Shown here one piece after another: positions 8,635-17,992 of a stretch of 43,726 nt of DNA; the first letter of the stretch is position 1; each line of letters starts with the position of its first letter. The notes beneath the pieces are model-generated. The model saw nothing but the letters and a program-made list of their open reading frames with translations. It did not search any database and was not told the DNA's origin. A program made the position numbers and the translations under genes. This DNA comes from Lentisphaeria bacterium (GTDB lineage: Bacteria > Verrucomicrobiota > Lentisphaeria > Oligosphaerales > Oligosphaeraceae), in assembly GCA_016303095.1 (NCBI GenBank), contig JAEDMH010000004.1, positions 1 through 43,726 on the forward strand. Direction: 5' to 3'.

Positions 8635-8952
8635 GGAGGGGGGGCGTTTTGGCGGATCCAGGAGGGGTGGCGCAGGGTGGCGAGGCTCTGTCTCGGGGAG
8701 GGCTTGTTTTGATGACGCAAGTCCCGGATTTTTGGGAGCATCGAGAGCCTTGCGCGGCAGGCGCCTCTTCCGGTGGGAGGGAAGGGAGAATTCCCCATAG
8801 ACCCCGGCGGGCGGAAGGCGGCCTTGGCAGGGGGAAAAGCCCCTGGGGGAAGTTATAGTAATCCCCATTTCCCCCATGCTTCCGCGGGGAGCCCTCTCCC
8901 TATGCTTCAGGAAGCGGGCTTGTTTTGTGGCATTCTCCTATCTCGCAACATC
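8635..8952. other. Intergenic region with no gene seen
   Basis: About 320 bp with no credible coding frame. The only signal I see is a TATAGT hexamer at 8854-8859, about 95 bp before the next start, which could be a -10 element; no good -35 accompanies it. A similar TATAGTAA precedes the oxidoreductase gene that starts at 35877. Confidence 0.3.
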
Positions 8953-9885
8953 ATGCAAGGTATCGCCAAAACTGTTTTCCTTTGTGTTCTTATGTCCACA
9001 CTTCTTGCTCCCGTCGGTCTTGCCAAGGAAGTCCGTCTGCTGACGGTCGGCAATAGCTTCACCTGGTCCCTCCACCCCTATCTGGGCAAGATGGTGGAGC
9101 ATGAGGGGAAGCACAAGCTCTATCACAAACAATGCTCCATGGGGGGATGCGAACTGAGCCGTCACTGGCGATATGTGGAGGAGTATGAGCAGGAGGGGAA
9201 GCGCATCTACTCCTGGGATCGGGACGCCTCGGGAAAGGAGGTTTTCATCTCCTTGAAGGAGGCCTTGGCCGAGACTCCCTGGGATGTGGTGACGGTCCAG
9301 CAGGCCAGTCACGAATCCTGGCGTCCCGAGTGCTATCTCCCCTGGGGGGAGAAGCTGGTGAACTACATTCGGGAGAACGCTCCCCAGGCAACGGTGATGC
9401 TGCAGCGCACCTGGTCCTACCGCTGCGACGCCCCCCGTCTGACGGAGTGGAAGCTGACCCAGGAGGAGATGTATCACCGCCTTTGGCTGGCCTACCAGGA
9501 GTTCGCCCGCAAGATGGATCTGCCCATCATCCCCGTGGGGGATGCCATTCAGCTGGCCCGCACCCTCCAGAAGGGCATCTTCCAGCCCTACGACGGGAAG
9601 GCCGCGGAGAGTTTGGAATATCCCCAGACCCCGGATCAAAGCTGGTCCTTCATCAACGGATTCTTCTGGTATAAGAACGAGGAAGGGAAGCAGGTCTCCG
9701 TGAACGACACCATCCACCTCAATGCCCGGGGACGCTATCTCCAGGCATTGATCTGGTACGGCGTTCTCTTTGACGAGGAACCCTCCGCGGTCACCTACAC
9801 GCCGACGGAATTGGAGGCGGAGGATGCCGCCTTCCTGCGGCATGTGGCCAGCATGATCCTCCAAAAGGGATTCTATCGCCCCTAA
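8953..9885 (+). CDS. Secreted SGNH-hydrolase-like protein (DUF4886 type)
   Basis: A 310-residue protein with a signal peptide ending near residue 24 (LLAPVGLAKE). The mature start LLTVGNSFTWSL carries the GNS block of SGNH-like esterases and of DUF4886. Later blocks include DVVTVQQASHES, where Gln/Ser replace the usual GxND block, and NDTIHLNARGRYLQAL near the C-terminus, which supplies the D/H pair (TIHLN). A deacylase acting on polysaccharide is plausible but unproven. ATG 8953 is the start that gives a clean signal peptide. It stands between the methionine operon and gltX with separate spacing. Confidence 0.7.
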   Translation: MQGIAKTVFLCVLMSTLLAPVGLAKEVRLLTVGNSFTWSLHPYLGKMVEHEGKHKLYHKQCSMGGCELSRHWRYVEEYEQEGKRIYSWDRDASGKEVFISLKEALAETPWDVVTVQQASHESWRPECYLPWGEKLVNYIRENAPQATVMLQRTWSYRCDAPRLTEWKLTQEEMYHRLWLAYQEFARKMDLPIIPVGDAIQLARTLQKGIFQPYDGKAAESLEYPQTPDQSWSFINGFFWYKNEEGKQVSVNDTIHLNARGRYLQALIWYGVLFDEEPSAVTYTPTELEAEDAAFLRHVASMILQKGFYRP

Positions 9886-9934
9886 TTTCCCCCCGCCCCT
9901 TTCCCTCTCCTCCTTTCCCTCTCCTCCTCTGATC

Positions 9935-11530
9935 ATGACTCCCGTCCGCGTCCGTTTCGCGCCCTCTCCCACGGGGCAGGTGCATATTGGCAATATTCGC
10001 GCCGCTATCTTCAATTGGCTCTTTGCCCGCCATGAGGGAGGCGCCTTCCTCCTGCGGGTGGAGGACACTGATTTGGAGCGCTCCACTCCCCAGGCCATTC
10101 AGGCCCTCCTGGAGGTCATGCAGTGGCTAGGACTGGACTATGACGAACCCATCTTCTACCAGACCTCCCAGTCCCAGCGCCACTGCCAGGCGGCCAAGGA
10201 GATGCTGGCCCGGGGGCAGGCCTACGAGGACAAGAAGGGAGGGGAATCCCCTGCGGTGCTCTTCCGCTTTCCCTACGACACCATAGGCGTGCCCGGGGTG
10301 GAGACCGCGGGCCCCCAGCGTCTCCGTCTCCATGGGGATGTTCCCCTGACGGTTTCCCGCAAGGGCGTCTCCTTTGCCACCATTTCCCCCAAAGGGAAGG
10401 CGGCTCCCATGGAGGCCACCCTGGCGGGCTTCCAGGGGCTGGAGGCCTGGGATGCCCAGGGCAACCGTCTCTTCGCCTTGGAGGAGAATCTGGCGGCTGT
10501 GGAGGCCGGCCAGGCCTTCCGTCTGGAGCAGGCGGCGGAGATCACCTACATCCGCAGGACGGTCTCCTACACCGATCTGGTGAAGGGGGTCATGACCAAG
10601 CCCTTGGATGCCCTGAAGGACTTTGTCATCATCCGTTCCGATGGCTCCCCCGTCTTCCACCTGGCCAACGTGATGGATGACATCACCCAGGGGGTCACCC
10701 ATATCATCCGGGGAGACGACCATGTGGAAAACACCTTCAAGCACATCTTCCTTTTCCACGCCCTGGGCGCCCCGGTGCCCGCCTATGCCCACCTCCCCAT
10801 GATCGTCAACGCCCAGGGAAAACCCTACAGCAAGCGGGACGGGGATGCCTTCGTGGGGGATTTCCGGGCGAAGGGATTCCTGGCGGAAGCCCTCTTCAAC
10901 TACCTGAGCCTCCTGGGATGGTCTCCGGGAGACGACCGGGAGAAGCTTTCCCGGGAGGAGTTGGTGGAAGCCTTTACTCTGGGGCGCTGCCTCCGCGCCC
11001 CCTCCCAGATGGACATCCACAAGCTCACCGCCCTGAATGGGCAATACATCGCCGCCCTGGCGCCGGAGACCTTCCTTTCCCTGGCCCGTCAGGAAGCGGC
11101 CAAGGCGCCCTGGGGCGGGGAAGCCGTGGTGGAGTCTCCTCTCTTCGCCAACGTGGCCGCCTTCCTTCAGAGCCGGGTGAAGCGTCTGGTGGATGTGGAG
11201 CAATGGGGATATTTCTTCCAGGAGTTGCCCCAGTGGGATCCGGCGACCTGCGGAAAGCTGCTGAAAGCCCCGGAGGCCATCCAAGCCCTGGAGGAGCTGG
11301 ACGGGCGTTGGGCCGCCTTGCCCGAGTTCACCGCCGCCGCCATTGAGAGTTCCGTGGAGGAGTGCGCCGCCGCCCATGGGTTCGCCCATGGCAAATTGAA
11401 TCAGCCCCTCCGCGCCGCTCTCACGGGCATCAGCGTGGGGGCGGGCATCTTTGAGACGGCCGAGCTCATCGGACGGGAGCGCTGCCGGAAACGCCTGGCC
11501 GCCTTCCCCAGACCCCAGGCCAATGCCTAA
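9935..11530 (+). CDS. gltX: Glutamyl-tRNA synthetase
   Basis: Class I aminoacyl-tRNA synthetase charging tRNA-Glu. The N-terminus RFAPSPTGQVHIGNIRAAIF is the family signature, with HIGN (17-20) for the usual HIGG. RVEDTDLERS and RGDDHVENTFKH are present, and the KMSKS-type loop appears as KPYSKRDG (296-303) rather than KLSKR. At 531 residues it is somewhat longer than usual (about 470-500). The extra length sits between about 110 and 207, before the conserved VSYTDLVKG block, where most GluRS have a shorter connecting or zinc segment. No CxC zinc ligands are visible there. The leader is a long C/T tract (ctctcctcctctgatc) before ATG. Der follows 210 bp later. Confidence 0.93.
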   Translation: MTPVRVRFAPSPTGQVHIGNIRAAIFNWLFARHEGGAFLLRVEDTDLERSTPQAIQALLEVMQWLGLDYDEPIFYQTSQSQRHCQAAKEMLARGQAYEDKKGGESPAVLFRFPYDTIGVPGVETAGPQRLRLHGDVPLTVSRKGVSFATISPKGKAAPMEATLAGFQGLEAWDAQGNRLFALEENLAAVEAGQAFRLEQAAEITYIRRTVSYTDLVKGVMTKPLDALKDFVIIRSDGSPVFHLANVMDDITQGVTHIIRGDDHVENTFKHIFLFHALGAPVPAYAHLPMIVNAQGKPYSKRDGDAFVGDFRAKGFLAEALFNYLSLLGWSPGDDREKLSREELVEAFTLGRCLRAPSQMDIHKLTALNGQYIAALAPETFLSLARQEAAKAPWGGEAVVESPLFANVAAFLQSRVKRLVDVEQWGYFFQELPQWDPATCGKLLKAPEAIQALEELDGRWAALPEFTAAAIESSVEECAAAHGFAHGKLNQPLRAALTGISVGAGIFETAELIGRERCRKRLAAFPRPQANA

Positions 11531-11740
11531 CGCCTAGTCTTTCCCCTGGAAAAAGCCATACCCGTCCCTTCTTCCTCTTTTCCCGATCCGAGCTATGGCG
11601 GGCGTAACCTTCTTCCCGTGGGGGGCGGGGGAGTGGTTGAGAGAAAAAGAGGGAGGCAGGGAACTCTGCCGCCCTCTTCGGGCGTCCCCCAGAAAATCCC
11701 CCTTTGCCCGCCCTGCGGGAATCCAACGAGAGTACTGTCT

Positions 11741-13192
11741 ATGGAAGAGAAGACCCCTTTGCCCGTCGTGGCGATTGTGGGACGCCCCAATGTGGGAAAG
11801 TCCGCCTTGTTCAATGCCATTCTGCGTCGCCGTCTTTCCATCGTTCATGAACAAAGCGGGGTGACCCGGGATTGCGTGGCCTCTCCGGCGGAGTTCCGGG
11901 GGAAGCGTTTCCTCCTGGTGGACACTGGCGGATTGGGCACTTGGAACGGGGACAAGAAGATCGACCTCTTCGACGGCATGATCCGGGAGCAGGTCACCGA
12001 AGTGCTCAAGGACGCCACCTGTCTCATCTGGGTGGTCAATTGCCTGGATGGCGTCACCCCCCAGGACGAGGAAGTGGGCGCCTTTCTCCGGAAGTCCGGC
12101 AAACCCCTCCTTTTGTGCGCCAACAAGGCGGACAACCGGGATCTGGTCCATGGGGCGCCGGGCCAGTTCGCTCCCTTGGGCGTACAGGAGATCTTCCCCA
12201 CCACCTGCACCCATTCCCACGGCATCGAGGCCCTGCTGCGGCATCTCGCCGAAATGCTGCCGGAGGTTCCTCCCTCCCAGGAGGAGGAGAAGCCCTTGCG
12301 GGTGGCGGTGGTGGGACGCCCCAATGTGGGGAAATCTTCCTTGGTGAACCGTTTGCTGGGAGAAAACCGGATGATGGTTTCCGATGTGGCGGGGACCACC
12401 CGGGATGCGGTGGATTTGCCGGTGGTCCTGAAGAAAGACGGGGAGGAGTTGCCCATTACCCTGGTGGACACCGCCGGCCTCCGGAGAAAGGGGCAGATCT
12501 CCACCGTGGTGGAGTTCTTCAGCGCCAACCGCACCGAACTGGCCATCCGCAGCAGCGACATGGTTCTCTTTGTCCTGGATTCCCAGGAACCCTGCACCAC
12601 CCAGGAACGACGCATTGGGCGCATCATCGCCGACGCGCGACGCCCCTGCATCATGCTGGCCAGCAAATGGGATCTGGTGACCAAGGCCGGAAACAACAAG
12701 CCCAAGCTCTTCGAGGATTTCGTCCGGGACCGGATGCCCTACATGGCCCATGCCCCCATCCTCAACATCTCCTCCGTCACGGGATATAACCTGAACTCCC
12801 TCTTCGACCGCCTGAAGATGGTCAAGGAACAAATGCATATCTCCGTGCCCACTGCCGTCTTCAACCAGTTCCTCCAGGACCTCCTCCAAAGAAATCCCCC
12901 CGTCTCCGTCAACGCACGGCGCTTCAAGATTTTCTACGGAACCATGGTCCACAACCCGCCCCCGAAGTTCGTCCTCTTTGTCAACGACCGGAAACTCTGC
13001 CCCAAAAACTACGAGAATTTCCTGGAAAACCGCTTGCGGGACGCCTTCTTTCCCCAGTCCGGACTCCCCATCAACCTGGAACTGCGCAACCGGCAGGATC
13101 CCGTGGAACGACAAGGCGCCCGGGCCGCCGCCTCGGGGGTCTACGCCCAAAAACGACGCCTCCACTCCACTCCTCCCCGGGGAAGACGATAA
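11741..13192 (+). CDS. der: Ribosome assembly GTPase Der (EngA)
   Basis: Double-GTPase ribosome biogenesis factor of 483 residues. Two P-loops GRPNVGKS are visible (14-21 and 192-199), each with downstream switch and DTxG motifs (LLVDTGG, LVDTAG), NKAD and SKWD specificity motifs, and a C-terminal KH-like domain (about 370-470, including KFVLFVND). It acts in late 50S assembly. ATG 11741 is chosen because it immediately precedes the first G domain; the frame is open to 11618 but that stretch is not family-like. It ends 110 bp before the first mannosidase. Confidence 0.94.
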   Translation: MEEKTPLPVVAIVGRPNVGKSALFNAILRRRLSIVHEQSGVTRDCVASPAEFRGKRFLLVDTGGLGTWNGDKKIDLFDGMIREQVTEVLKDATCLIWVVNCLDGVTPQDEEVGAFLRKSGKPLLLCANKADNRDLVHGAPGQFAPLGVQEIFPTTCTHSHGIEALLRHLAEMLPEVPPSQEEEKPLRVAVVGRPNVGKSSLVNRLLGENRMMVSDVAGTTRDAVDLPVVLKKDGEELPITLVDTAGLRRKGQISTVVEFFSANRTELAIRSSDMVLFVLDSQEPCTTQERRIGRIIADARRPCIMLASKWDLVTKAGNNKPKLFEDFVRDRMPYMAHAPILNISSVTGYNLNSLFDRLKMVKEQMHISVPTAVFNQFLQDLLQRNPPVSVNARRFKIFYGTMVHNPPPKFVLFVNDRKLCPKNYENFLENRLRDAFFPQSGLPINLELRNRQDPVERQGARAAASGVYAQKRRLHSTPPRGRR

Positions 13193-13220
13193 ATTCCTCT
13201 CTTCCGTTCTCTCCTTTCTT

Positions 13221-13280
13221 TTGAAATACTTCCTTGTGTATTCATAACATGTTGATTATCAATGTGTTATGAATATATAT
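13221..13280 (+). promoter_or_regulatory. Candidate promoter(s) of the mannosidase gene
   Basis: The short AT-rich island between der and the mannosidase offers TTGATT (13252-13257), 17 bp, ATATAT (13275-13280), or alternatively TTGAAA (13221-13226), 17 bp, ATAACA (13244-13249). Both overlap the 35-bp palindrome, which would suit repression. Assignments are by eye. Confidence 0.35.
13240..13274. promoter_or_regulatory. 35-bp near-perfect palindrome, candidate operator
   Basis: Arms ATTCATAACA (13240-13249) and TGTTATGAAT (13265-13274) are perfectly complementary, and the inner TTGAT/ATCAA are also complementary around a central T at 13257. In all 15 of 17 pairs match. It lies 28 bp upstream of the mannosidase start, overlaps the candidate promoter and stands out in GC-rich surroundings. 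A related palindrome lies at 34784-34816. There is no T-run, so it is unlikely to be a terminator of der. The regulator is unknown; LacI, GntR and AraC types are all possible. Confidence 0.65.
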
Positions 13281-13302
13281 GAAGATCTGTCTCACTTCTG
13301 CC

Positions 13303-16300
13303 ATGTTGGAATCCCAATTCCGGGAATTGCTTTCCCGTCTGAAGTATTTCTTTGAACGTTCCCAGGAGGACATGTATGTGGAATACGCCCCCGTGGAGAT
13401 GACCGTGGCGGTATCGGAATTGCCGGTTTCCTGGGGGGAGCGTCTTTCCGTGCCGGGGCGTCGTCCGGTGAAGGAAGGGGAGGTCTGGGGGAAGGACTGG
13501 GAGAGTGGCTGGTTTCATCTCACGGGGCGCATCCCGGAGCCATGGTCGGGGAAGGAGGGAGTGTTGCGCCTGAATCTGGGAGGGGAATGCCTCATCTTTG
13601 ACGAGGAGGGCAATCCCCTTTGCGGCCTCACCAACACCTCTGTTTACCATCCGGGGACGGCCAAGGAAGTCTTTTATCTGGCCTCTCCCCTGAAGGGGGG
13701 GGAGACCGTGGATCTTTGGGTGGAGGCGGCGGCCAACAACATTCTGGGGCCGGCGGAGTTTGACTGGAATCCCCATGCCACCCGGGCCCCCCATCCCCAG
13801 GGGCGTTCCACGGGGGTGGTGCGTTGCGCCCGTCTGGCTCTCTGGAATCGGGATCTTCATCTCTTCCGCCTCCAGTTCTGGCAGTTAAACTTTTATCTAG
13901 AGTATCTTGGCAACGATGTGAAGGATTACCGTTGCCGGGCCTTGGCCCACGTCATGGGGAAGGCCCTGGATGCCTACCGGGGAGATCCCTCCCGGGCGGG
14001 GGAGGCCCTCAAGGTGCTGGCGCCGGTCTGGGCATGGCATGCCCGGGGCTCCGCCCTTCACGCCACGGCCATTGGCCATGCCCATATCGACGTGGGCTGG
14101 CTCTGGCCGGTCCGGGAGTCCATCCGCAAAGCCGCCCGCACCTTCTCCAGCCAGCTCCGCTTGATGGAGCGCCATCCCGATTACCGTTTCGGCGCCTCCC
14201 AACCCCAGCTCTACCAGTTCATCAAAGACCAGTATCCTGGACTCTATGCCCGCATCGCCCAGGCCATCCGGGAGGGACGCTGGGAATGCCAGGGAGGCAT
14301 GTGGGTGGAGGCCGACAACAATCTCCCCTCCGGAGAGTCCCTCATCCGCCAGTTCCTCCATGGCAAGAACTTCTTCCGGGACGAGTTCGGGGTGGAGGTT
14401 CGCAATCTCTGGCTCCCCGATGTCTTCGGATACAACGGCAACACCCCCCAGATCATGCGCATCTGCGGCTGCGACTTCTTCCTGACCCAGAAGCTCTCTT
14501 GGAACACGGTGAACAAACCCCTCTACAACACCTTCCAGTGGCAGGGCATCGACGGCAGCCGGGTGGTCACCCATTTCCCCCCGGAAAACGACTACAACGC
14601 CTCTCTGGCGGCCTCCCAGCTCTCCCGGGGCCAGGACCGGCTCCAGGAATCCGCCCAGTTCCCCGAGTTCCTCTCCCTCTTCGGCATGGGGGACGGCGGC
14701 GGCGGCCCCAACGAGGAGCATGTCCTTCGGGGGCAGATGCTCCGGAATTGGGAGGGATCTCCCCGGGTCTCCTTCGGCTTTGCCCAGCCCCTCTTCGACC
14801 GGATGCTGGATGCGCGCAAGGAATTGCCCCTGTGGCTGGGAGAGCTTTACTTTGAAAATCATCGGGGAACCCTCACCACCCAGGCGCGCACCAAGCGCAA
14901 CAACCGCAAGCTCGAGGAGCGTCTTGGACAGGCCGAGGCCCTTTGCAGTCTGCTGCCGGCTTCCGCCTATCCCCGGAAAGCCTTGGACAGAATCTGCAAG
15001 ACGTTGCTCTTGAATCAGTTCCACGATATCATCCCTGGCTCTTCCATTGACCAGGTCTACCAGCGCACCCAGCAGGAGCACGCCCAATGCTTGGAAGAGT
15101 TGGCCCAGCTTCTCCATCAGGCAGGGAAGGCTTTGCTCTCTCCCCGGAAGCACGGGGTCACCTTCTTCAACGCCCTCTCTTCTCCCTATCGCCGGGCCCT
15201 GCGGATTCCCCAGGAGTCGGCGGCCTTGGGAGGAAGCTGGCGGGATCTTCAGGGCCATCCTGTTCCCGTCCAGAAGGAGGCCTCCGGGGAGCTTATGGCC
15301 CAGGCGACGGTTCCTGCCTGGGGCTTCCTGACTCTCCTGGCCCAAGAGGAGGGAGCGGGCAATGTCCCCATTTCCACCTGTCAGGATCAGGAATTGGTGC
15401 TGGAGAATGGGGAGATGCGGTATTGTTTCGACGCCCAGGGCAGGGTGCTTTCCGCCCTGGATTGCCGCACCGGCGTAGAATATCTGGAGGCCCCCGGCAA
15501 CGCCTTTCATCTCTACCACGATGAAACCGCCATCTATGACGCGTGGAACGTGGATCCCTGGTATCGGGGAGAGGAAATCCCCTGGGAGCCCACCATTCTG
15601 CGCCCCGCCTTCCGGGAGACTGGTCCGGTGCGGGATGTGCTCCATTTCTTCCTGGGATTCCAGAATTCCCGTATGGAGTTGGAGGTTTCTTTGGAGAAGG
15701 GGAGCCGGCGTCTGGAGTTCCAGGGGAAGATTCAGTGGCACGAGAGCCACAAGATGCTGCGAGTGGCCTTCCCCACGGTCGTCCGGAGCGCCAAGGCCAC
15801 CTTCCAGATCCAATATGGCGTCATGGAGCGGGCGACCCACGACAACACCAGCTGGGAACAGGTCCAGTTCGAGGTGTGCGCCCACAAATTCGCCGATCTC
15901 TCCCAGCCGGAAATGGGGGTGGCCCTCCTCAACGACGGGAAATACGGTCATTCCGTGAAAGGCGGCGTGATGGAGCTCAATCTACTCCGTTCCCCCAAAT
16001 GGCCGGATTTCCAGGCCGACCAGGGGGAGCAGGAAGTCGCCTACGCTTTGTTGCCCCATGAGGGCACCTGGGAGGAGGCTCCTGTCTACCAGGAGGCGGC
16101 CCAGTTGAATCGGGCGCCATGGGGCTTCCCGGGCTTCACGGCCGAGGGACTTTCCCTGCCCATGGCCGTGGAAGGGGAGGGGGTCTCCTGGGAAGTGCTA
16201 AAGCGGGCCGAAAAGTCGGCGGATTGGATTCTCCGCATTGTGGAGACCCGGGGGCGCCAGACCCATGGCGTCCTGCGGCTGGCGGATTCCCTGAAGGAGT

Positions 16301-17007
16301 GCCGCCCCGTTTTCATGGATGCCATGGAATGGGAGGAAGGGGCTCCTCTGGAGGGAAGCTCCGAGTCCGGCTACTCCTTCTCCTTGGCCCCCTTCCAAAT
16401 CCTCACGGTGTGTCTTCCCGCTTCTTCCTCCTTGCCGGAACTGGTGCTGGCCTCCGCCTCCCCCCGCAGAAAGGAACTTCTGGCCAGCCGGGGCATCTCT
16501 TTCCTGGCGGATCCCGCCCAAGGGGAGGAGGCTCCCTGGAATGGCCAGACGCCCCCGGGAGAATACGCCCGAGCCCTTTCCTGCCAAAAGGCCGTGGAGG
16601 TCTCCCGGAGACATCCGGGCCGGTTGACCCTGGGGGCGGATACGGTGGTCGCCCTGGAGAATCGCCTCCTGGGCAAGCCCGACACCTTGGCCCAGGCGGA
16701 AGAGATGTTGAAGGCCCTGGCGGGACGCAGCCATCTGGTTTTCACAGGCGTCACCCTGGCCCAGGAGGGAAAGCCCCTTCGCAGCTGGCAGGTCACCACC
16801 CGGGTCCGCTTCCGCTCCCTGGACGAGACGTCCATTCGTCATTATCTTTCCTTGATTCACCCCCTGGACAAGGCCGGCGGCTACGCCATCCAGGAGCATG
16901 GCGACTTGGTGGTGGAGGAGATCCAAGGCCTCTTCTCCAATGTCATGGGGCTCCCAGTGGAGCAAATCCTGCCTGTCCTCCGCAGCCTTTCGACCCCTCT
17001 CTCCTAA
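13303..17007 (+). CDS. GH38 alpha-mannosidase fused to a Maf nucleotide pyrophosphatase
   Basis: A single open frame of 1234 residues with two unrelated enzymes. Residues 1-1042 are a glycoside hydrolase family 38 alpha-mannosidase. Zinc ligands are H259 and D263 region (GHAHIDVGWLWP) and H574 (NQFHDIIPGSS); the nucleophile is D373 (WLPDVFGYNG). Residues about 1044-1234 are a full-length Maf domain (ELVLASASPRRKEL, GADTVVAL, DKAGGYAIQEHG), of the dTTP/UTP pyrophosphatase type. There is no signal peptide, so both act in the cytoplasm. ATG 13303 aligns with the start of the second mannosidase; ATG 13279 is an alternative. A TTG at 16432 behind a C/T-rich stretch could start a separate Maf protein. 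cysE follows after 13 bp. The downstream paralogue (17993-21115) ends where Maf begins here. Confidence 0.9.
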   Translation: MLESQFRELLSRLKYFFERSQEDMYVEYAPVEMTVAVSELPVSWGERLSVPGRRPVKEGEVWGKDWESGWFHLTGRIPEPWSGKEGVLRLNLGGECLIFDEEGNPLCGLTNTSVYHPGTAKEVFYLASPLKGGETVDLWVEAAANNILGPAEFDWNPHATRAPHPQGRSTGVVRCARLALWNRDLHLFRLQFWQLNFYLEYLGNDVKDYRCRALAHVMGKALDAYRGDPSRAGEALKVLAPVWAWHARGSALHATAIGHAHIDVGWLWPVRESIRKAARTFSSQLRLMERHPDYRFGASQPQLYQFIKDQYPGLYARIAQAIREGRWECQGGMWVEADNNLPSGESLIRQFLHGKNFFRDEFGVEVRNLWLPDVFGYNGNTPQIMRICGCDFFLTQKLSWNTVNKPLYNTFQWQGIDGSRVVTHFPPENDYNASLAASQLSRGQDRLQESAQFPEFLSLFGMGDGGGGPNEEHVLRGQMLRNWEGSPRVSFGFAQPLFDRMLDARKELPLWLGELYFENHRGTLTTQARTKRNNRKLEERLGQAEALCSLLPASAYPRKALDRICKTLLLNQFHDIIPGSSIDQVYQRTQQEHAQCLEELAQLLHQAGKALLSPRKHGVTFFNALSSPYRRALRIPQESAALGGSWRDLQGHPVPVQKEASGELMAQATVPAWGFLTLLAQEEGAGNVPISTCQDQELVLENGEMRYCFDAQGRVLSALDCRTGVEYLEAPGNAFHLYHDETAIYDAWNVDPWYRGEEIPWEPTILRPAFRETGPVRDVLHFFLGFQNSRMELEVSLEKGSRRLEFQGKIQWHESHKMLRVAFPTVVRSAKATFQIQYGVMERATHDNTSWEQVQFEVCAHKFADLSQPEMGVALLNDGKYGHSVKGGVMELNLLRSPKWPDFQADQGEQEVAYALLPHEGTWEEAPVYQEAAQLNRAPWGFPGFTAEGLSLPMAVEGEGVSWEVLKRAEKSADWILRIVETRGRQTHGVLRLADSLKECRPVFMDAMEWEEGAPLEGSSESGYSFSLAPFQILTVCLPASSSLPELVLASASPRRKELLASRGISFLADPAQGEEAPWNGQTPPGEYARALSCQKAVEVSRRHPGRLTLGADTVVALENRLLGKPDTLAQAEEMLKALAGRSHLVFTGVTLAQEGKPLRSWQVTTRVRFRSLDETSIRHYLSLIHPLDKAGGYAIQEHGDLVVEEIQGLFSNVMGLPVEQILPVLRSLSTPLS
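16432..17004 (+). other. maf: Maf domain within the fusion (possible internal start)
   Basis: The 191-residue Maf module matches the length of free-standing Maf proteins. The in-frame TTG at 16432 would give LPELVLASASPRR, the usual Maf N-terminus, and it follows cttcttcctcc, like the pyrimidine leaders of neighbouring genes. Two separate products, or both a fusion and a free Maf, are therefore possible. No stop codon lies between the two domains. Confidence 0.6.
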
Positions 17008-17020
17008 TCCCCTCTCTTCC

Positions 17021-17938
17021 ATGACTTCTTCCTCCCTGGATTTTCTCAGCCAGGTTTCCCGAAAACTGGAGGAAACCTTTCTTGACGGACAAGCGGTCTC
17101 CTACCGGGATGGCCTTTGTCTCCCCCGGCGGGAAAACGTCCTTCGCATCCTGATGGGGCTTCTGGAGATTCTCTTCCCGGGATATTCCGGGAAAGAAGAC
17201 TTCTACCGCGCCTCCCTGATGGGGAGTCTGGCGGGGCGTCTCCCCGGCCTCTACCAGGCCCTGGCCCAGGAACTCTCCCTGGCCCTGACCTACCTGGAAC
17301 GGGTCGCCCAGAAATCCCTCCCCCCCAACGAAGGAGAACGGGTGGCCCAACTCCTCCTGGAAAAACTCCCGGAAATCCGGGAATGGCTCAAGCTGGATTG
17401 CCGGGCGGCTCTGGACGGAGATCCCGCCACACGCTCCTTGGACGAGATCATCCTGGCCTATCCCGGATTCCGGGCCATCGCCGTCCACCGCATCGCCCAT
17501 GTGCTCTACAAGGAAGGCATCCCCTTGATTCCCAGGATCATGAGCGAATACGCCCATGCCGCCACGGGCATTGACATCCATCCGGGAGCCACCATCGGAA
17601 AGAGCTTCTTCATCGACCATGGCACCGGGGTGGTCATTGGGGAAACCTCCGTGTTGGGGGACAATGTGAAGCTCTATCAGGGGGTCACCCTGGGTGCCCT
17701 CTCTTTCCCCAAGGATGGATGCGGGCGTCTCATCAAGGGAAGCAAGCGACATCCCAATCTGGAAGACAATGTGACGGTCTACGCAGGGGCGACCATCCTG
17801 GGAGATGTGACCATTGCCCACCATAGCGTCATTGGGGGCAATGTGTGGCTTACGGAATCCATTCCCGACCCATACAGCCGCGTCCTCTTCTCCCCTGCGG
17901 AGCTCCAAGTCAAGATCCGCAAGGGAAACCAGCCCTGA
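17021..17938 (+). CDS. cysE: Serine O-acetyltransferase (EpsC/CysE type)
   Basis: Transfers acetyl from acetyl-CoA to serine, the first step of cysteine synthesis. Of 305 residues, the first 150 are a helical region and the rest is a left-handed beta-helix of hexapeptide repeats. Family motifs are IAVHRIAHVLYKEG, GIDIHPGATIGKSFFIDHGT, VVIGETSVLGDNVKLYQGVT, RHPNLEDNVTVYAGATILG and SVIGGNVWLT. The catalytic His/Asp are in DIHPG and FIDHGTG. ATG 17021 follows a pyrimidine tract (cccctctcttcc) and lies 13 bp after the Maf stop. It is embedded between the two mannosidases, perhaps for co-transcription only. Confidence 0.92.
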   Translation: MTSSSLDFLSQVSRKLEETFLDGQAVSYRDGLCLPRRENVLRILMGLLEILFPGYSGKEDFYRASLMGSLAGRLPGLYQALAQELSLALTYLERVAQKSLPPNEGERVAQLLLEKLPEIREWLKLDCRAALDGDPATRSLDEIILAYPGFRAIAVHRIAHVLYKEGIPLIPRIMSEYAHAATGIDIHPGATIGKSFFIDHGTGVVIGETSVLGDNVKLYQGVTLGALSFPKDGCGRLIKGSKRHPNLEDNVTVYAGATILGDVTIAHHSVIGGNVWLTESIPDPYSRVLFSPAELQVKIRKGNQP

Positions 17939-17992
17939 TTCCCCCCCTCTTCCCTCTCCTACCTTCAACGTATTATCCCCCCCTTTCCCTCC

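Noticed and set aside
11650..11678. Hairpin gagggaggcag / ctgccgccctc between gltX and der
   Set aside because: No T-run, and similar purine/pyrimidine tracts are common in this sequence, so termination cannot be supported.
13897..15951. 684-codon antisense frame opposite the first mannosidase
   Set aside because: Same codon-bias artefact; no family motif, no plausible start signal.
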